A stretch of DNA of 64,000 nucleotides from Lepidostoma basale (taxonomy: Eukaryota > Arthropoda > Insecta > Trichoptera > Lepidostomatidae). The DNA lies in NCBI GenBank assembly GCA_022606425.2, contig JAHDVF020000840.1, positions 3,472,001-3,536,000 on the forward strand. Direction: 5' to 3'. Positions within the stretch are counted from its first letter, which is position 1. Each line of letters opens with the position of its first letter. The notes beneath the pieces were generated by a model that was not told where the DNA came from, did not search any database, and was given only the letters and a program-made list of their open reading frames with translations. A program made the position numbers and the translations under genes. Of the stretch, positions 43,330 to 54,904 are shown one piece after another.

Positions 43330-43455
43330 GATTGTGGACAAGTTCGGAGGAATCAACGTGCGTGTGTGACACGATATATGAATGTTGAGGAAGTGAGAGA
43401 AGTACGTCAGGAAAGAAAAGTGTGGCAGGTGTGATGGTTAGTTAGTTTTGAAATC
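43330..43455 (+). mobile_element. (TTAG)-tailed LINE 3' end
   Basis: GAGGAATCAACGTGCGTGTG, GAGGAAGTGAGAGAAGTACG, AGTGTGGCAG, then a deletion directly to GTGTGATGGTTAGTTAG. Confidence 0.75.
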
Positions 43456-43747
43456 GAAGAAAGATAGATCATTGTATAACAATGCCCCATAAACAATATT
43501 AATAGGAGCATTTTCTTACAAGAGTGATTTAAATAATATTCTATATTAATGAAATTATTTGCGTTGTCGCAAAAAATCATTTTAATTAAAAAAAAACAAC
43601 ATTTTTTCATTTATTTTATTATTTGAAAAAATATTGTTTTTTTTATCCATATACCTTATCCATGGAAATTGACTACCTCAATCCTGGTATTATAGAATCT
43701 TTATAACATTATATTATGTATTTCGGTTATTGTTTTTATTAAATTAT

Positions 43748-43806
43748 AATAGTATCAAAATCGGTTTCTAGTTTCGTTTACAAGGAACCTGAAACCGATT
43801 TTGATC
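43748..43806. repeat. Short perfect palindrome
   Basis: ATCAAAATCGGTTTC and GAAACCGATTTTGAT are mirror images around TTTCGTTTACAAGGAACCT. Part of it (TCAAAATCGGTTT) occurs again at 43995-44008, on the other side of the next LINE. 43456-43748 is featureless. Confidence 0.65.
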
Positions 43807-44000
43807 ACCGAGGAAAATGTGGCACGATCAAATAAATCAAATATTAAATGTAGGCCATGTGAAAATTTGGAAAAAAACACGATGCCACGATGTGTGAATG
43901 TTGAGGAAGTGAGAGAAGTTTGTCAGGAAATAACAGTGTGGCAGTTATTCTTTCTCCCTACCCCGACGGAGAGACGGCGTGATGGAGTTAGTTAGTCAAA
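43807..44000 (+). mobile_element. (TTAG)-tailed LINE 3' end
   Basis: ACCGAGGAAAATGTGGCACG, AATAAATCAAATATTAAATG, GTGTGAATGTTGAGGAAGTG, then the terminal block GAGACGGCGTGATGG and GTTAGTTAG. Inserted beside the palindrome above. Confidence 0.8.
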
Positions 44001-44139
44001 ATCGGTTTATAAAATTGAGCATTAAAACACCAAATGATATGCAATATGTATAGGTCATTTCAATTATGGAATAGAGTGCAGTTAAAAAAAAAACGAATTC
44101 AAGTTAAGAGCAATAAATTCTGTTAATGGTTAAACTTTT

Positions 44140-44385
44140 ATAAATCATGTAATATATGTATTTTTCTTCTTCTCTTTTCTCTGGCTTTTTTAATTTTAAT
44201 TATGATACAATCATCTGCCTTATATTTTATCTTTATTTCGTCGTTCGGTATTCTATCATATATCGTTTTTCTGTACATTCTTCCCAGTGATCTCACTTCT
44301 GCGACATTTATCCTACTTTCATCCTTTTTTTGCCAGCTCCAAACTTCACTTCCATACATAAGGAACTAGAACTAACACTAGAACT
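44140..44385 (-). mobile_element. LINE fragment, diverged relative of the (TTAG) LINE
   Basis: Minus frame: MYGSEVWSWQKKDESRI, VRSLGRMYRKTIYDRI and NDEIKIKYKADDCI. Same block order as the TTAG LINE (YGSEAWNWQRKDESRI, RSLRRMCGYSVYDRV) but diverged, and it ends without the TTAG terminus. Confidence 0.75.
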
Positions 44386-44451
44386 CTATTATGTACTGCC
44401 GTATTATTATAAACCGTACAGATTTCATGACGGTATAATACAAATTATTTA

Positions 44452-44605
44452 ACTAACTAACTAACTTACCATCACGCCGTCTCCCCGAAAGGGTAGGCAG
44501 AAAGAATGGACTGCCACACTTTAATCGATGCGGCACTCCATCCTTCTCCTTTCGCCATCGCGAGAGACGCGGTGTGATGGGTTGCGAACCTCATCGCCAC
44601 AAATT
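44452..44605 (-). mobile_element. Non-coding partner element, 3' part
   Basis: TTAG repeats at 44452-44468, terminal block, then GTGCCGCATCGATTAAAGTG and CCGCGTCTCTCGCGATGG. Same family as 4527 and 9246. Confidence 0.7.
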
Positions 44606-44609
44606 ATTT

Positions 44610-45235
44610 AAAAATATAATAATAACAGGTGCGCATAAAGGGCATCAGGGTAAGCCACATATAATAAATTTCATTCATAATTACCCCTGAATACACTGAA
44701 TAATACGCGAGTCACGCATAACCTTCCCGAGTTTGTTTTCCCGTGTCAGAATATGCGAGAAATTATAATTTTCACCTCATTTAGATTCCGCTTTAACATT
44801 ACACGTTATAGAATCATAAATAGTGTGGGAGATGAAATCCGGTTCAAATGAAATGTCGGGAGCGCCATTTGAATGCAAAATGACGCCACAGATAAAAGCC
44901 CACTGCGACCACCCCCGCTCGGAATTACAATTTTGCAAATAGCAGATTGTTCTGTTTACGACTGTATGGCAATTAAACATTATAACAGCCAACTGAATGT
45001 TTAATGTATGTACATTCATAAACTACCTTAATTCGTATAATGTACTTAATACAGGTAGTGTCAAAAGTTCGAGAAGAATACATTATATTATTTTATTACA
45101 ATCATAATATAAATAGTCAAAAACCGGATATCATAAAAAAAATTGAATATTTTAAATACAAGAGATCAAGAGAGGAATACTTCGATTCTCTTCGAAAATA
45201 ATTCTAAATGCACACGATACGCATGGCCGTTTTAT
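44610..45235. other. Non-repetitive block, possible regulatory DNA
   Basis: 44690-44960 is GC-richer than its neighbours and has no second copy in the window. It contains ATAAATAGTGTGGG and GAAATGTCGGGAGCGCC. No reading frame of note. Confidence 0.3.
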
Positions 45236-45239
45236 TTAT

Positions 45240-45530
45240 CTTCTTCTTCTTCTTCCTTATTGTTGACCTATGTGGTCTGTTCTCCAGAGAGTTGCTCCTC
45301 CTGTGAGGTAGATTCCCAGCTGTCCTTGCATCTTTTAGGAGGTCTTCCATGAGGATGAGTCCCATGAGGTTGATTATGCAATGAAATATATGGGAGTCTG
45401 GTGGAGTCCATTCTTTGAATATGACCGTACCAGTCCCTTTTTCGCTGTCTGCTCCATCTTATAATATCCTCGACCTCACCATTGTCTCTTATTCTGGTGT
45501 TCCTCAAGCGATCCCTCAGTGTCATGCCTG
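45240..45530 (-). mobile_element. LINE 3' fragment, RTE-like (DWYGHIQRM type)
   Basis: Open 85-residue minus frame: TLRDRLRNTRIRDNGEV, RDWYGHIQRMDSTRLPY, HPHGRPPKRCKDSWES, ending in (GAA)n at 45240-45258. Another copy of this type is at 55275-55745. Confidence 0.85.
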
Positions 45531-45599
45531 CTATCGTTCGTTTTATTTATGGGTTATTGTAATTTTATTTTGTTGTATGAGAGTTTTTGTTGTTGTTGT

Positions 45600-45795
45600 A
45601 TGTATTGGGGAAAATTGAGGGACGCCGAGGGCCCAGTAGGAGACAGATGTGCTGTCTGCGTAATATAAGGGAGTGGACAGGCATTTGAAGTGGGGAGGAG
45701 CTTTTCCGAGCGGCCCAGGATAAGGACAGGTCCGCCGAGGTGATCGCCAACGTTGGGGGGATCCGACAGTGCATTTGAAGAAGAAGAAGTATGAC
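45600..45795 (+). mobile_element. LINE 3' fragment, RTE-like (LGHIL type)
   Basis: GGAAAATTGAGGGACGCCGA, AGGGAGTGGACAGGCATTTG, GACAGGTCCGCCGAGGTGAT, then GAAGAAGAAGAAG at 45777-45790. Only the last ~60 codons remain, with frame breaks. Confidence 0.8.
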
Positions 45796-46159
45796 AGTGA
45801 TGTAGAAAACAAATAGAGAAAAAATTGTATTATTGATTGTGTATTTTTTAACGTGTATGAAAAAAACTCGATTAAAAGTTAAAACTTATTACTAATTACG
45901 ATTTACAGTAAACCTAGTTTATAAAGGGTAGAAAAACTTTACTTCACATGTTGCACCTAGTAGAATAGTGTAACACTTTAAAGAACTGTGTTAATTCATA
46001 AACTGATGTCATCTCCAAATAGTAACGTCATCTGATTAGCCACACATTAAAATAGTCACAAACGTTTCGTTAGATATAACCTTCACGACTGCAAGACTGT
46101 AAGATTGATTTTTGTACTGTAATTGAACTTTGACGTTTTTTTTTTTACTTTTGTATGAA

Positions 46160-46998
46160 GGGGGTATTCTAGTCTAGACGCCTGAATTTTCGCGCGCTAT
46201 AAAAAACCTATAAATATTTTCTGCAACGATTTTTTTACAAATTATTAATAGATATGTCAGCAATATAAAAAAAGTACAATTTAAAAAAATCCTTAAAGGT
46301 GCAGGCGGGCAAAGTGGGGGCTCACAAAAAAGTTGTTCGTCTTGGTTGACATGATTCCAGTCCTTCCATTGATCTGAGAAAAAATGTCTTTTCAATTCTT
46401 AAAGAAAAAGGGTGTAGCTGTCGTATAACGTATGAAAATTTTAAAAAGAAAAAAATTTGCAAAATGGCGAAGATTTGAAAATAAAAAATCACTTTAGACC
46501 TATTTTTTTCAACATTCGAAATTTTTTTAAATAGTAGAACCAAAATTTTCAAAAAAAACCTTCGTTATGCGATACTCAGATACAAAGTAGCTCTATGCAA
46601 TTTCAAGTAAATCGGTACATAAGATCTTGAGATATCATGTCAACCGTACCGAAAAAAGTCAGTTTTGTAAAAACGCGATTAATGTTTGGAGTCGAGTTTC
46701 GCGCTTTCTAAGTCGTTTATTGGTGTGTTATACGTACACTTTCTTAGTGATCCCAGCCTCATACAATTTTCGACTTACCATGAAGTCGATTTCTAATAAT
46801 TTATTGGGTACAAAAGAGCGTCTATCGTCCATTCGTCCGGCTGTACCGATTTAGTCGGTGCGTCAGAAAAATAGCTGTAACTTCAAAAATAATCAAAATT
46901 TCAAGTCTCCTTAGGGTCATATTCTTAAAGGTTGAAACTTTAAAAATATTCAAAAAAATTAAAATGGATATTTAAAATTTCTACAATAGAATACCTCC
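46160..46998. mobile_element. DNA-transposon-like element of unknown family
   Basis: Ends GGGGGTATTCTAGTC (46160) and its imperfect mirror TAGAATACCTCC (to 46998). Interior is AT-rich and holds TCTTGGTTGACATGATTCCA and TTGAGATATCATGTCAACCG, two related inverted motifs. An inverted partial copy is at 17330-17843. Stop codons everywhere; no transposase recognised. Confidence 0.55.
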
Positions 46999-46999
46999 T

Positions 47000-47480
47000 G
47001 AATACAGTACAAATATTTATTTAAAAAAATATCGCAATATGTGCAATGGTTTATGTAGTTTGGGATACAGGATTTTATTCTATTTTAGACTTGAGTATAT
47101 TTTTAAACAATTTAAATTCTTTGTTTAACTCTAGAATCACTATTAACAAGTTATAAATTTATTTAGTAAATAAATTTATTTAATAAATAAATATAAATAA
47201 ATTTACTTATAACATTTTATTAGATGATCTTTCATATCACAATTTTAAAATAAGAAAACATATTTAACAACGATTATTCATTGATTTTCGCATTCTATAC
47301 TAAATTACTTCAATTAGTTGGCATAAATGGGTTTACAGTCAGTATACCAAGAAATGTAATAAGGCATCAAACCTGATAAGTAACTCAAGAACGGGATGTT
47401 GTAATAAGCTGAAGATAATTGCGTTGTACAAGAAATTACATATCTCAATTAACTTAGCCAATACCATTAAGTAAAATAAG
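47000..47480. other. AT-rich, with TAAATAAAT-type simple sequence
   Basis: 47150-47215 is a degenerate TTTATTTAATAAATAAAT stretch. Nothing else recognised. Confidence 0.45.
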
Positions 47481-47486
47481 TAAGCT

Positions 47487-48308
47487 TATATTTGTGAATG
47501 TATACTTATACTTGTATACGAAATTCTGGATTTTCACCAAAGGGTGGTTAATTCAAATTTAATTGTATCTCAATAGAGACGAAGACGCAAACTGGAAACT
47601 GAATATGGATGATCAAGGTGTTTACAGGACTTATGACCTGTCATTGGTTGGGTTAAGCGCACGCTTTATGTAATTACAACATTCCCCATTCCACCTTGTT
47701 ATTATGATCATGCATGACAAATTTTTGGAAGATGTATATATACTTCATCCATATTCAGTTTCCAGTTTGCGTCTTCGTCTCTATTGAGATACAATTAAAT
47801 TTGAATTAACCACCCTTTGGTGAAAATCCAGAATTTCGTATACAAGTATAAGTATACATTCACAAATATTTGTAATTATTCTGGTCAATTCTTTGGCATA
47901 TAGAATGGAATAATACTCCTGGCGGCTTCTAACAATACGTTAACAGGCGACAGCCTTCGCATTGTGTTAATAAGGTAGTTTGATAAATGCTGAAAATCAT
48001 TCTCCATAGATGGCGTTAGTGGGTCGGTTGTATAGGTTAATCTTGAATAGATTCACAAGTGGACAAAATCTACATAGATGGACAGTTAAAACTGACACGT
48101 GAAGATAGATATGGATTTGAAGTATATATACATCTTCCAAAAATTTGTCATGCATGATCATAATAACAAAGGTGGAATGGGGAATGTTGTAATTACATAA
48201 AGCGTGTGCTTAACCCAACCAATGACAGGTCATAAGTCCTGTAAACACCTTGATCATCCATATTCAGTTTCCAGTTTGCGTCTTCGTCTCTATTGAGATA
48301 CAATTAAA
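47487..48308. mobile_element. TTAA-type element with an extra palindromic end
   Basis: Outer ends TTAATTGTATCTCAATAGAG (47570) and its mirror ending TTAA at 48308 are those of the TTAA family. A third copy of the end lies inside at 47743-47800, in the orientation of the right end. Non-element flank 47487-47570 is also present in inverted form at 47801-47870, making 47487-47870 a long palindrome with arms of about 120 bp. 47870-48260 continues as ordinary TTAA-element interior. Confidence 0.8.
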
Positions 48309-48309
48309 G

Positions 48310-48885
48310 TAAGCTTATGTTTGGTAGGCAAGACAAAATAAAAACGGATATTACACATTTAAAAAAAAAACAATATTTAAGTCCAGTGAATGCGAACCAT
48401 TCTTAAATATTTTCTTTATTAAAAAAATGTATATATTTGAAATCAAATAATTTTTCCAATTTTAAATAAAAATTATAGAAAATAAAGAAGGTGTTGTCAA
48501 TGCTAACAAAAGGCTGTATCAAGATTTTATATGTCTTCAGTTTTCATTACACCACCGTGTCGCCTGAACTAACCTGTATGTATAGGGAATAATTGTATGT
48601 ATCGGGTAGATAATGTTTTCGTTTATTGCGTTTCCCTTTGATACGCCGTTTTAGAGTTACGATGCGTTAAAGAGTGTACATCCACCAGGGCCGTATAATG
48701 TTTATGGGCGCCCCTTATCCGGGATTTGCAACAACATTTTTCATTTTTACGACATATTTGAAAATTTATATTTATATGACAGTATTTTCTGCTACATTAC
48801 AAATATAATAATATTAAACAGTAGAGGTTATTCCTCCTTATACAGTCACATTTAAAACGACACGTCGCATAAAATATACATTTAA
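48310..48885. other. Non-coding
   Basis: AT-rich; 48545-48730 is GC-richer with no recognised feature. Confidence 0.4.
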
Positions 48886-48889
48886 AGTT

Positions 48890-49065
48890 CGAAGATATTT
48901 TATAGTAATTACCAGTCTGTGGAAGTCAGCGAGCCTGGTGAAACCGGTCTCTGTCAAAATAAAGATAAGTAGAACTGGTTAATAAAAAAACATCGCTTTA
49001 TTAAATTATTACTTAAAATGAACTGCCATCAAGAGATTTCAGTAAAATCTTTAGATAAAAGTAAT
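48890..49065 (+). ncRNA. Hammerhead-like motif, family HL3, with tail
   Basis: CTGTGGA (48916-48922), one A, GTCAG with CTGGT, GAAA, palindrome ACCGGT, GTC. The tail (AAACATCGCTTTATT, ATGAACTGCCATCAAGAG) matches those at 13375 and 62340. The A6 position is again U. Confidence 0.45.
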
Positions 49066-49189
49066 AACATTTGAAAATTCTCTTGCTAGATAAAACATAT
49101 CACTCCTATAATCTGCATCTTCAATGTCAAAATCATAAAAGTTAAAAATAACTTTATGACCTAGTTAAAAACCTATATTATATTTAGAC

Positions 49190-49478
49190 AGGGTCACAAA
49201 TATGGTTTGGGCATATGGAGCGAATGGATGAGTTAAGAATGATTAAAACGTTATACATACGTAGTCTGCTCGGAGAAAGAAGTCGAAGAAAGCCATGGAA
49301 AACAGAACATAACCAAATACCTAAATGCGCCCATTTTCGAAGTATGAACAATCGACGAGCGTGAGGGTTACGGTTTGTGAATGTAGAAGAGGCGCTAGTC
49401 AGGATAGAACAGTGTGTCGGTTCATTCTCTATGCCTACCCCTCCAGAAACGGCGTAGTGTTAGTTAGTTAGTATCTAC
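49190..49478 (+). mobile_element. (TTAG)-tailed LINE 3' end, diverged
   Basis: TGGTTTGGGCATATGGAGCG encodes WFGHMER; GTATGAACAATCGACGAGCG and GGTTCATTCTCTATGCCTAC follow, ending AGTGTTAGTTAGTTAG. About 20-30 percent diverged by eye from the other copies. Confidence 0.75.
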
Positions 49479-49589
49479 ATTATATTAGAAACTCTTTAAA
49501 TATAATTATCATTACATATTTAGATATTTATTTGCTATATATATTTTATGCATATATTTTATGCATATAGCATAAATTTCTCATTTATA

Positions 49590-49665
49590 TCGTTCTTCCG
49601 ATGATGAAGGTGTACGATTTCGAAACATGTTGAGAAATATAAACTCAAAAGTGGAAAAAAACAGT
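49590..49665 (+). repeat. HL4-related motif
   Basis: ATGATGA (49601-49607), one A, GGTGTACGATTTC in the stem II position (weak pairing), GAAA, ACATGTT. A near copy on the minus strand at 52424-52462 reads ATGACGA ... GAAACATTTC. Confidence 0.4.
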
Positions 49666-49699
49666 GTTTCAATTTATAAAAAATTCGTCTAACTGTTTT

Positions 49700-51655
49700 T
49701 TGTATGAATAATTACTGCATTAAATTTAAGATTATTTTCTAACTATAAATCCTAGTAGAACCAAACTGAATTTCCTTCACTAAAATCAATATTAGTTTGT
49801 AGCGATCCATTAATAGTTCCCGAGTTGGAGAACAGAATTTAATTACGTTCAATTTATGTTCAAACAAGATTAGCAAAGTTCCACATCACTATCTCATTTT
49901 GTGCTAAATTACTTTACCTTCCAAATAATATAGTCATAAAATGATTTCTAATTGAATATAGAAAAAGTATTAAAAATACGGATTGTTACATATCATATCA
50001 AAGCTTATCACATACGCGTGACTGGCTTCATTTGCAGTAAAAAATGTCTCGAACTGCATTTGGCTACATACGAGTATAAAGCTAAGACAGACAGTCCCAG
50101 TTCATTATGTATTGTTACGCATAATTTAGTAGCAAGAAACTAAAGTAAGGTAGTTTATACATACATTCCTCTTGGATAAATTTTCTTTTTAAATTATCCA
50201 CATTAAAATGTTAGGTACCCTGTGTTTTTGTCCCTAGTTTCCATGACTGTTTTCTCTATTTACTTAGGATTTTTTCTTTCTTTCACCATTCCAAGTTTTC
50301 TGTCCCATCCTACACTCTGTCACAATTTTATGATAGGCCATAAAATCATGTACCATATTTTGCTTTGTTTTGTGAGATTGGGACATATAAGTGGATTGAA
50401 ATTAAACTGGATTAAATGTGGCCAAGAAACCCTTTTTGCCTTTCGCTATTTTTCTGGAATGGTGCATTTACTAGCTAATGTAAGTCCTGCGTGGATGGGG
50501 GGCGGGCCTTGGAATTGTTTGAGCGAAGGTGACGAAGGGGCGCCGCTGCGTCCTATAACAGCTTCGGGTAAGCGGCGGGTAACCTTCTTTGTCTTTATTT
50601 AACTATATGTTTGTTCATTTGTATGTGTATTATTATAACAATCACTGTATGTGTACCTTACAATAAATAAATAAATATACATAAATTCACATATGAGCTG
50701 CAAAACATCGAAAAATTGTTCTACACCCCTACAACGTGCACCCAAAGTCGAAATGGAAGAGAAGTTATGGGTGCTTCAACTGGTTGGAACCCACGAATAC
50801 TTTTTTTAGGCGGACAAGAGCTTCCATGGAGGATATGGAAGACCCTGAATGTACACGTGTCTGATCCAGGGAGAACTTGGCAAGATGGGGGATTCGTCGT
50901 GGTAAAGGGACACACTGTACAAGGTTTCTCTAAAGAAAATACTCGTATATGTTTAGTAAGCCGGTTAAATAAAAAGTAAGCGTTTATCGAAAAATTGTTT
51001 ATAATTATTAAGGTATACAATTTGGGAATTAACTTATTAAAAATAATGTCGTCCAAATGAAACCCTCGCGTTCGTGGCACTCATTTAGTCGAACAGTAAA
51101 ATTTCTTATGACGGCTCGGCAGGTAGACTCAGTGATGGCTGCCATTTCGTGATGAATATTTTCTTTGAAACGCACCAGGCAAGTCGGTTTATTGGGGTAA
51201 ACTTTAGATTCGAGCTAACCTCACAGGAAAAAGTCCGTAGGACTGCGTCGAGGCCAATTTATGTCACCTCTCCAGGAGATCAATTTGCTAGGGAAAATTT
51301 CACGAACTCGCGGCAGAGATTGTATTGGACGTGTGTGATGTTGCGCCGCCCTGTTGGAACCATATTCTTGGGTTATAGCAATTATACCATTGACACGAGG
51401 AAGAAACAGATTTATTTTTAGGTATAGGGTTGTAAAGTAAAGAAGGTGGTGGTATTTGATAACAGTTTTTTTTTGTTAATATGTAACAGTTCAAATGGTA
51501 ACCAAGGATAATTTCAAATGGTAACTAAGTTTATTGTGTTGACAAGTTCTCGAAAATTTTAGGGACTTGCAGTTAAAAACTACTTCAAAATTAATGGACC
51601 ATACCAGAAGTGTGAAAAAAAACTGTCGTTCGTGCACGAAAGTTTTGTGATTGTA
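49700..51655. other. Long stretch without recognised genes
   Basis: Contains several chance frames, the longest 126 codons at 50222-50602 (hydrophobic start, then low complexity) and 87 codons at 50716-50979. Neither resembles a family I know. 51100-51420 is GC-richer. No repeat family member recognised. Confidence 0.4.
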
Positions 51656-51659
51656 TAGA

Positions 51660-52205
51660 AAATAAAATGATCTGATGATGAATGTTAATAAGTCCAAGGT
51701 AATGATTTTTGAAAAGGAAGAAACCGTGACAGTCTGCAACATTAGCGTGAATGGTGAAAATTTGGAGCAAGTAGTTGAGTTTGTGTATTGAGGTAGTATG
51801 TTTACAAGAGATGGGAGAGTGGAGAGGGATATTGAAAGAAGGGTTGGGGCAGGCAACAAAGTGAATGGTGCACTTAAAGTTGTCATCGCAAACAAAAACC
51901 TATCCAAAAAAGCTAGAATGGCAGTGCACAATGGTGTTCTTCTACCGACCCTTATGTATGGAAGCGAAGCATGGAACTGGCAAAGGAAGGATGAAAGTAG
52001 AATAAATGCAGTAGAAATGAGATCTCTTAGACGAATGTGTGGATATTCTGTGTATGATAGAGTGTCGAATGAAAATATAAGAAGTGAATGCGGTGCGAAT
52101 GATGGTGTCATGAACAAAATAATGAAAGGATCATTAAGATGGTTTGGACATATGGAAAGAATGGTAAAAAAATTATATGTTAATGATGTAAAAAATTATA
52201 GCTAG
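51660..52205 (+). mobile_element. (TTAG)-tailed LINE, longest 5' extent
   Basis: Starts earlier than any other copy: SKVMIFEKEE, then VNGENLEQVVEFVY-stop-GSMFTRDG (in-frame TGA near 51789), AGNKVNGALKVV, KKARMAVHNGVLLPTLMYGS, AWNWQRKDESRINAVEMRSL, CGYSVYDRVSNENIRSE, LRWFGHMERM. Therefore the family is a reverse-transcriptase LINE whose last third survives here. It is truncated near VNDV without the TTAG end. Confidence 0.85.
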
Positions 52206-52423
52206 TTAGAAAAAGAAATTGAAAAACAAATTGAGTAACGTCTATGTAATGATAGCATTATATTATCTTTTAACATATTTTTCAGAATGTTTTTTCTTAA
52301 TAATTTAAATGGTGTGTTTATTTATTAAATAAATATTGCATGTTCTGTGAAATAATAATAACAATAATGTTGTATGTTTATGACCCAAAACATTGTTTTT
52401 TTACACTTCAAAGTTTATTTTTC

Positions 52424-52462
52424 TCGAAATGTTTCGAAGATTTTACACCCTCGTCATCGTAA
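52424..52462 (-). repeat. HL4-related motif
   Basis: Minus strand: ATGACGA (52457-52451), G, GGTGTAAAATCTTC, GAAA, CATTTCGAG. Weak stem II, no palindrome. 52205-52950 otherwise lacks recognised features. Confidence 0.35.
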
Positions 52463-52951
52463 AATCTGTATAAACTCCAATATACTCGTATGTAATTAAA
52501 TATCATATTATCTTAATTTTTTTAAAACTATATCTTAACGTATAAATTAAACGAAGCAAATGCAGCATTGAACTACAGTAATGTAAACCCCTTTAAACTT
52601 TCCTTAGGATTTCCATTTCCAGTTCAAAGCTTAGAAAACGTTTTATCAATATCTGCGAAATATTCTCACATTGTGTGATTCAAAATTTTCCAATACATTT
52701 CACGGTGAAGAAATTTTTCTACGTCTAATTTGCGAGTCTAGAAAGTTCGGGCAATTTCAGCATCAAAAGGATTCATTCTTTCGTAGAATTTCAGTCGTGT
52801 GAAGTGAATTAAAGGATAGGTGGTGTCGCGGGGTTACAAAAGGTATTCGAAGTCAAGGGCGATCGAAGCATTTAATTTAGAAGTAATAATTATAATCGGA
52901 TTGGATTCCTGAATGTGTATGTTAAATAAATATATATTTAGGTTTTAATCA

Positions 52952-53045
52952 TTATGTGTGGAAGCGAAGCAATAAACTGGCAAAATATGGTTGAAAGTAG
53001 AATGAAAACAGTAGAAATTAGATCTCTTAGAGTCTAAGAGTATAC
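52952..53045 (+). mobile_element. (TTAG)-tailed LINE, internal scrap
   Basis: GTGTGGAAGCGAAGCAATAA and GAAAGTAGAATGAAAACAGT then TTAGATCTCTTAGAG match codons for GSEAINW...RLRSLR of the LINE. Ends in GAGTATACGAGTATACGAGT. Confidence 0.6.
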
Positions 53046-53369
53046 GAGTATACGAGTATTGTAATGATTTTTATCACTTGTGCGAAAATTAAATGAAAAT
53101 TTCACTGAAAGATTCCATTATATTCAGATCTCCATTAAATTGGATACGAAAAATCACATTTTTTAATTTGATTTAAAATAAAAATATATATCTATATATC
53201 TTCTTCTTCCTGGCGAAATTTGATCATTCATTAGACTTAGTTTTTATTTGTATAAATTAACTTATTGAACGCTATGGCATTAACACTGGAATTCCATAGT
53301 AATATACTTAGGAAATTTAAAATAACTTTGTTTAATCCACAAAATATTTAAAAGATATATATTTAAAAA

Positions 53370-53402
53370 AACACGACATGTTTCGAAAGATACCTTCAGG
53401 TG
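53370..53402 (-). repeat. HL4-related motif, decayed
   Basis: Minus strand: CCTGAAGGTATCTTTCGAAA then ACATGTC. The first box is shortened; GAAA, ACATGT and a GTC remain. Confidence 0.35.
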
Positions 53403-53499
53403 TAAAAATATAATAAAAACTTAACAAAGACTAATTGAAAAACGCATTTAAATTTCGATACAATAATTTAAATTTAAAAATTAACCTGGGCTATTTGAT

Positions 53500-54030
53500 A
53501 TAAGTAACTAACTAACTAACTAACCATCACGCCGTCTCCCCGAAGGGGTAGGCAGAAAGAATGGACTGCCACACCTTTCTACCCTGACATATTTCTCTCG
53601 ATTCCTCAACATTCATACATCGTGTCATGCACGCGCGTCGATTTCTCTGACTCCTCACATGGCCGACATTCAATATTTGATTTATTTTTTCCTCGGTCTT
53701 CCTCTATTTCTGGTACCATTTACATCATTAACATATAATTTTTTTACCATTCTTTCTTCATTCATTCTTTCCATATGTCCAAACCATCTTAATGATCCTT
53801 TCATTATTTTGTTCATGACACCATCATTCGCACCGCATTCACTTCTTATATTCTCATTCGACACTCTATCATACACAGAATATCCACATATTCGTCTAAG
53901 AGATCTCATTTCTACTGCATTTATTCTACTTTCATCCTTCCTTTGCCAGTTCCATGCTTCGCTTCCATACATAAGGGTCGGTAGAAGAACACCATTGTGC
54001 ACTGCCATTCTAGCTTTTTTTCTTTGATAT
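53500..54030 (-). mobile_element. (TTAG)-tailed LINE fragment
   Basis: TTAG tail at 53504-53524 (minus), terminal block, then the C-terminal frame 53682-54092 with KKARMAVHNGVLLPTLMYGS, CGYSVYDRVSNENIR, LRWFGHMERMNEER and NRGRPRKK. A small deletion follows GRPRK. The copy matches 51890-52200 almost base for base. Confidence 0.88.
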
Positions 54031-54039
54031 AAGTACCTA

Positions 54040-54900
54040 CTAATAATAATGTATATTTTTTTAAAGTAAGAACTTATATATAATATAAGCATAAATTATC
54101 TATATCTTTCACCAATAATGAAATATGTAATTATTTATATTCGTCAAATGGTAACATTTTTTATTTAAAAAAAACATCATAGCCGTTAATAGGTTAAATA
54201 CGAGGCATTATTAAATACGATTACATTATTACATTTTCATACTCTTGACCCATCCTACTGAGCAAGGAAAATAAGGAAATTTTCAATATTTTTACTCATA
54301 TGAAGATAATATTTCACGTGTGACGCTTATGAAAATACTGAACCCTTTAGGGAAAGCTTGGGATACCTCGGAGTTAATCTTTGGGACGGTCGGCGTCACA
54401 TCGGACTGTTATTTAGAATTGTTTAATTAAATATTTCAGGCCGTTTCACGCACAATGCATGGATGAAAATTTAATTTGTCAGGCCGAAGATGAGCCGGGA
54501 CCCTGTCGGGGATTAGGGCATAAACCTTTATTAACATTAATTATGCAGGTGACCACCGAGTTACCAAAAATGGATGATTGCTTTCCGCTCTTCAACTTTG
54601 CGTGTGCGTGAGTAATACATTTTCAAGTTATGAGTTCTTAAAACGGCTTTCACGGGTTTCAATCTGCAGTTTTACTTTTGAGACACATTTAATATACACG
54701 CTGTTTAACAATATTCTTTTGAGATAATATCATTTAAACACACAGAAACAAATGGAAACATGAATTTCATTTCAACTATCAATAATTTTTAGTAATTTTA
54801 CACCACGTAAATACGTATTTGTTTAAACTTATAATATGTAATAACTAAATGTCAATATCCTTAGTTTTCTCATCAAAATTGGGACAATAAATAAATACAT
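54040..54900. other. Non-coding with a GC-richer non-repetitive core
   Basis: 54340-54640 is unlike its AT-rich neighbours: CGGTCGGCGTCACATCGG, GGCCGAAGATGAGCCGGGAC, and a homeodomain-like ATTAATTATGC. No second copy in the window and no open frame. A candidate conserved non-coding element, by inference only. Confidence 0.35.
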
Positions 54901-54904
54901 TTTT

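Noticed and set aside
50222..50602. 126-codon frame with a hydrophobic start
   Set aside because: No recognised domain, no splice or codon-use support, and no homologue I know.
50716..51421. Two moderate plus-strand frames (87 and 90 codons)
   Set aside because: Composition-driven, no motif. They could be exons of an unknown gene, but nothing supports it.
51491..52117. 208-codon minus-strand frame
   Set aside because: It is antisense to the (TTAG) LINE, whose sense frame explains the conservation.
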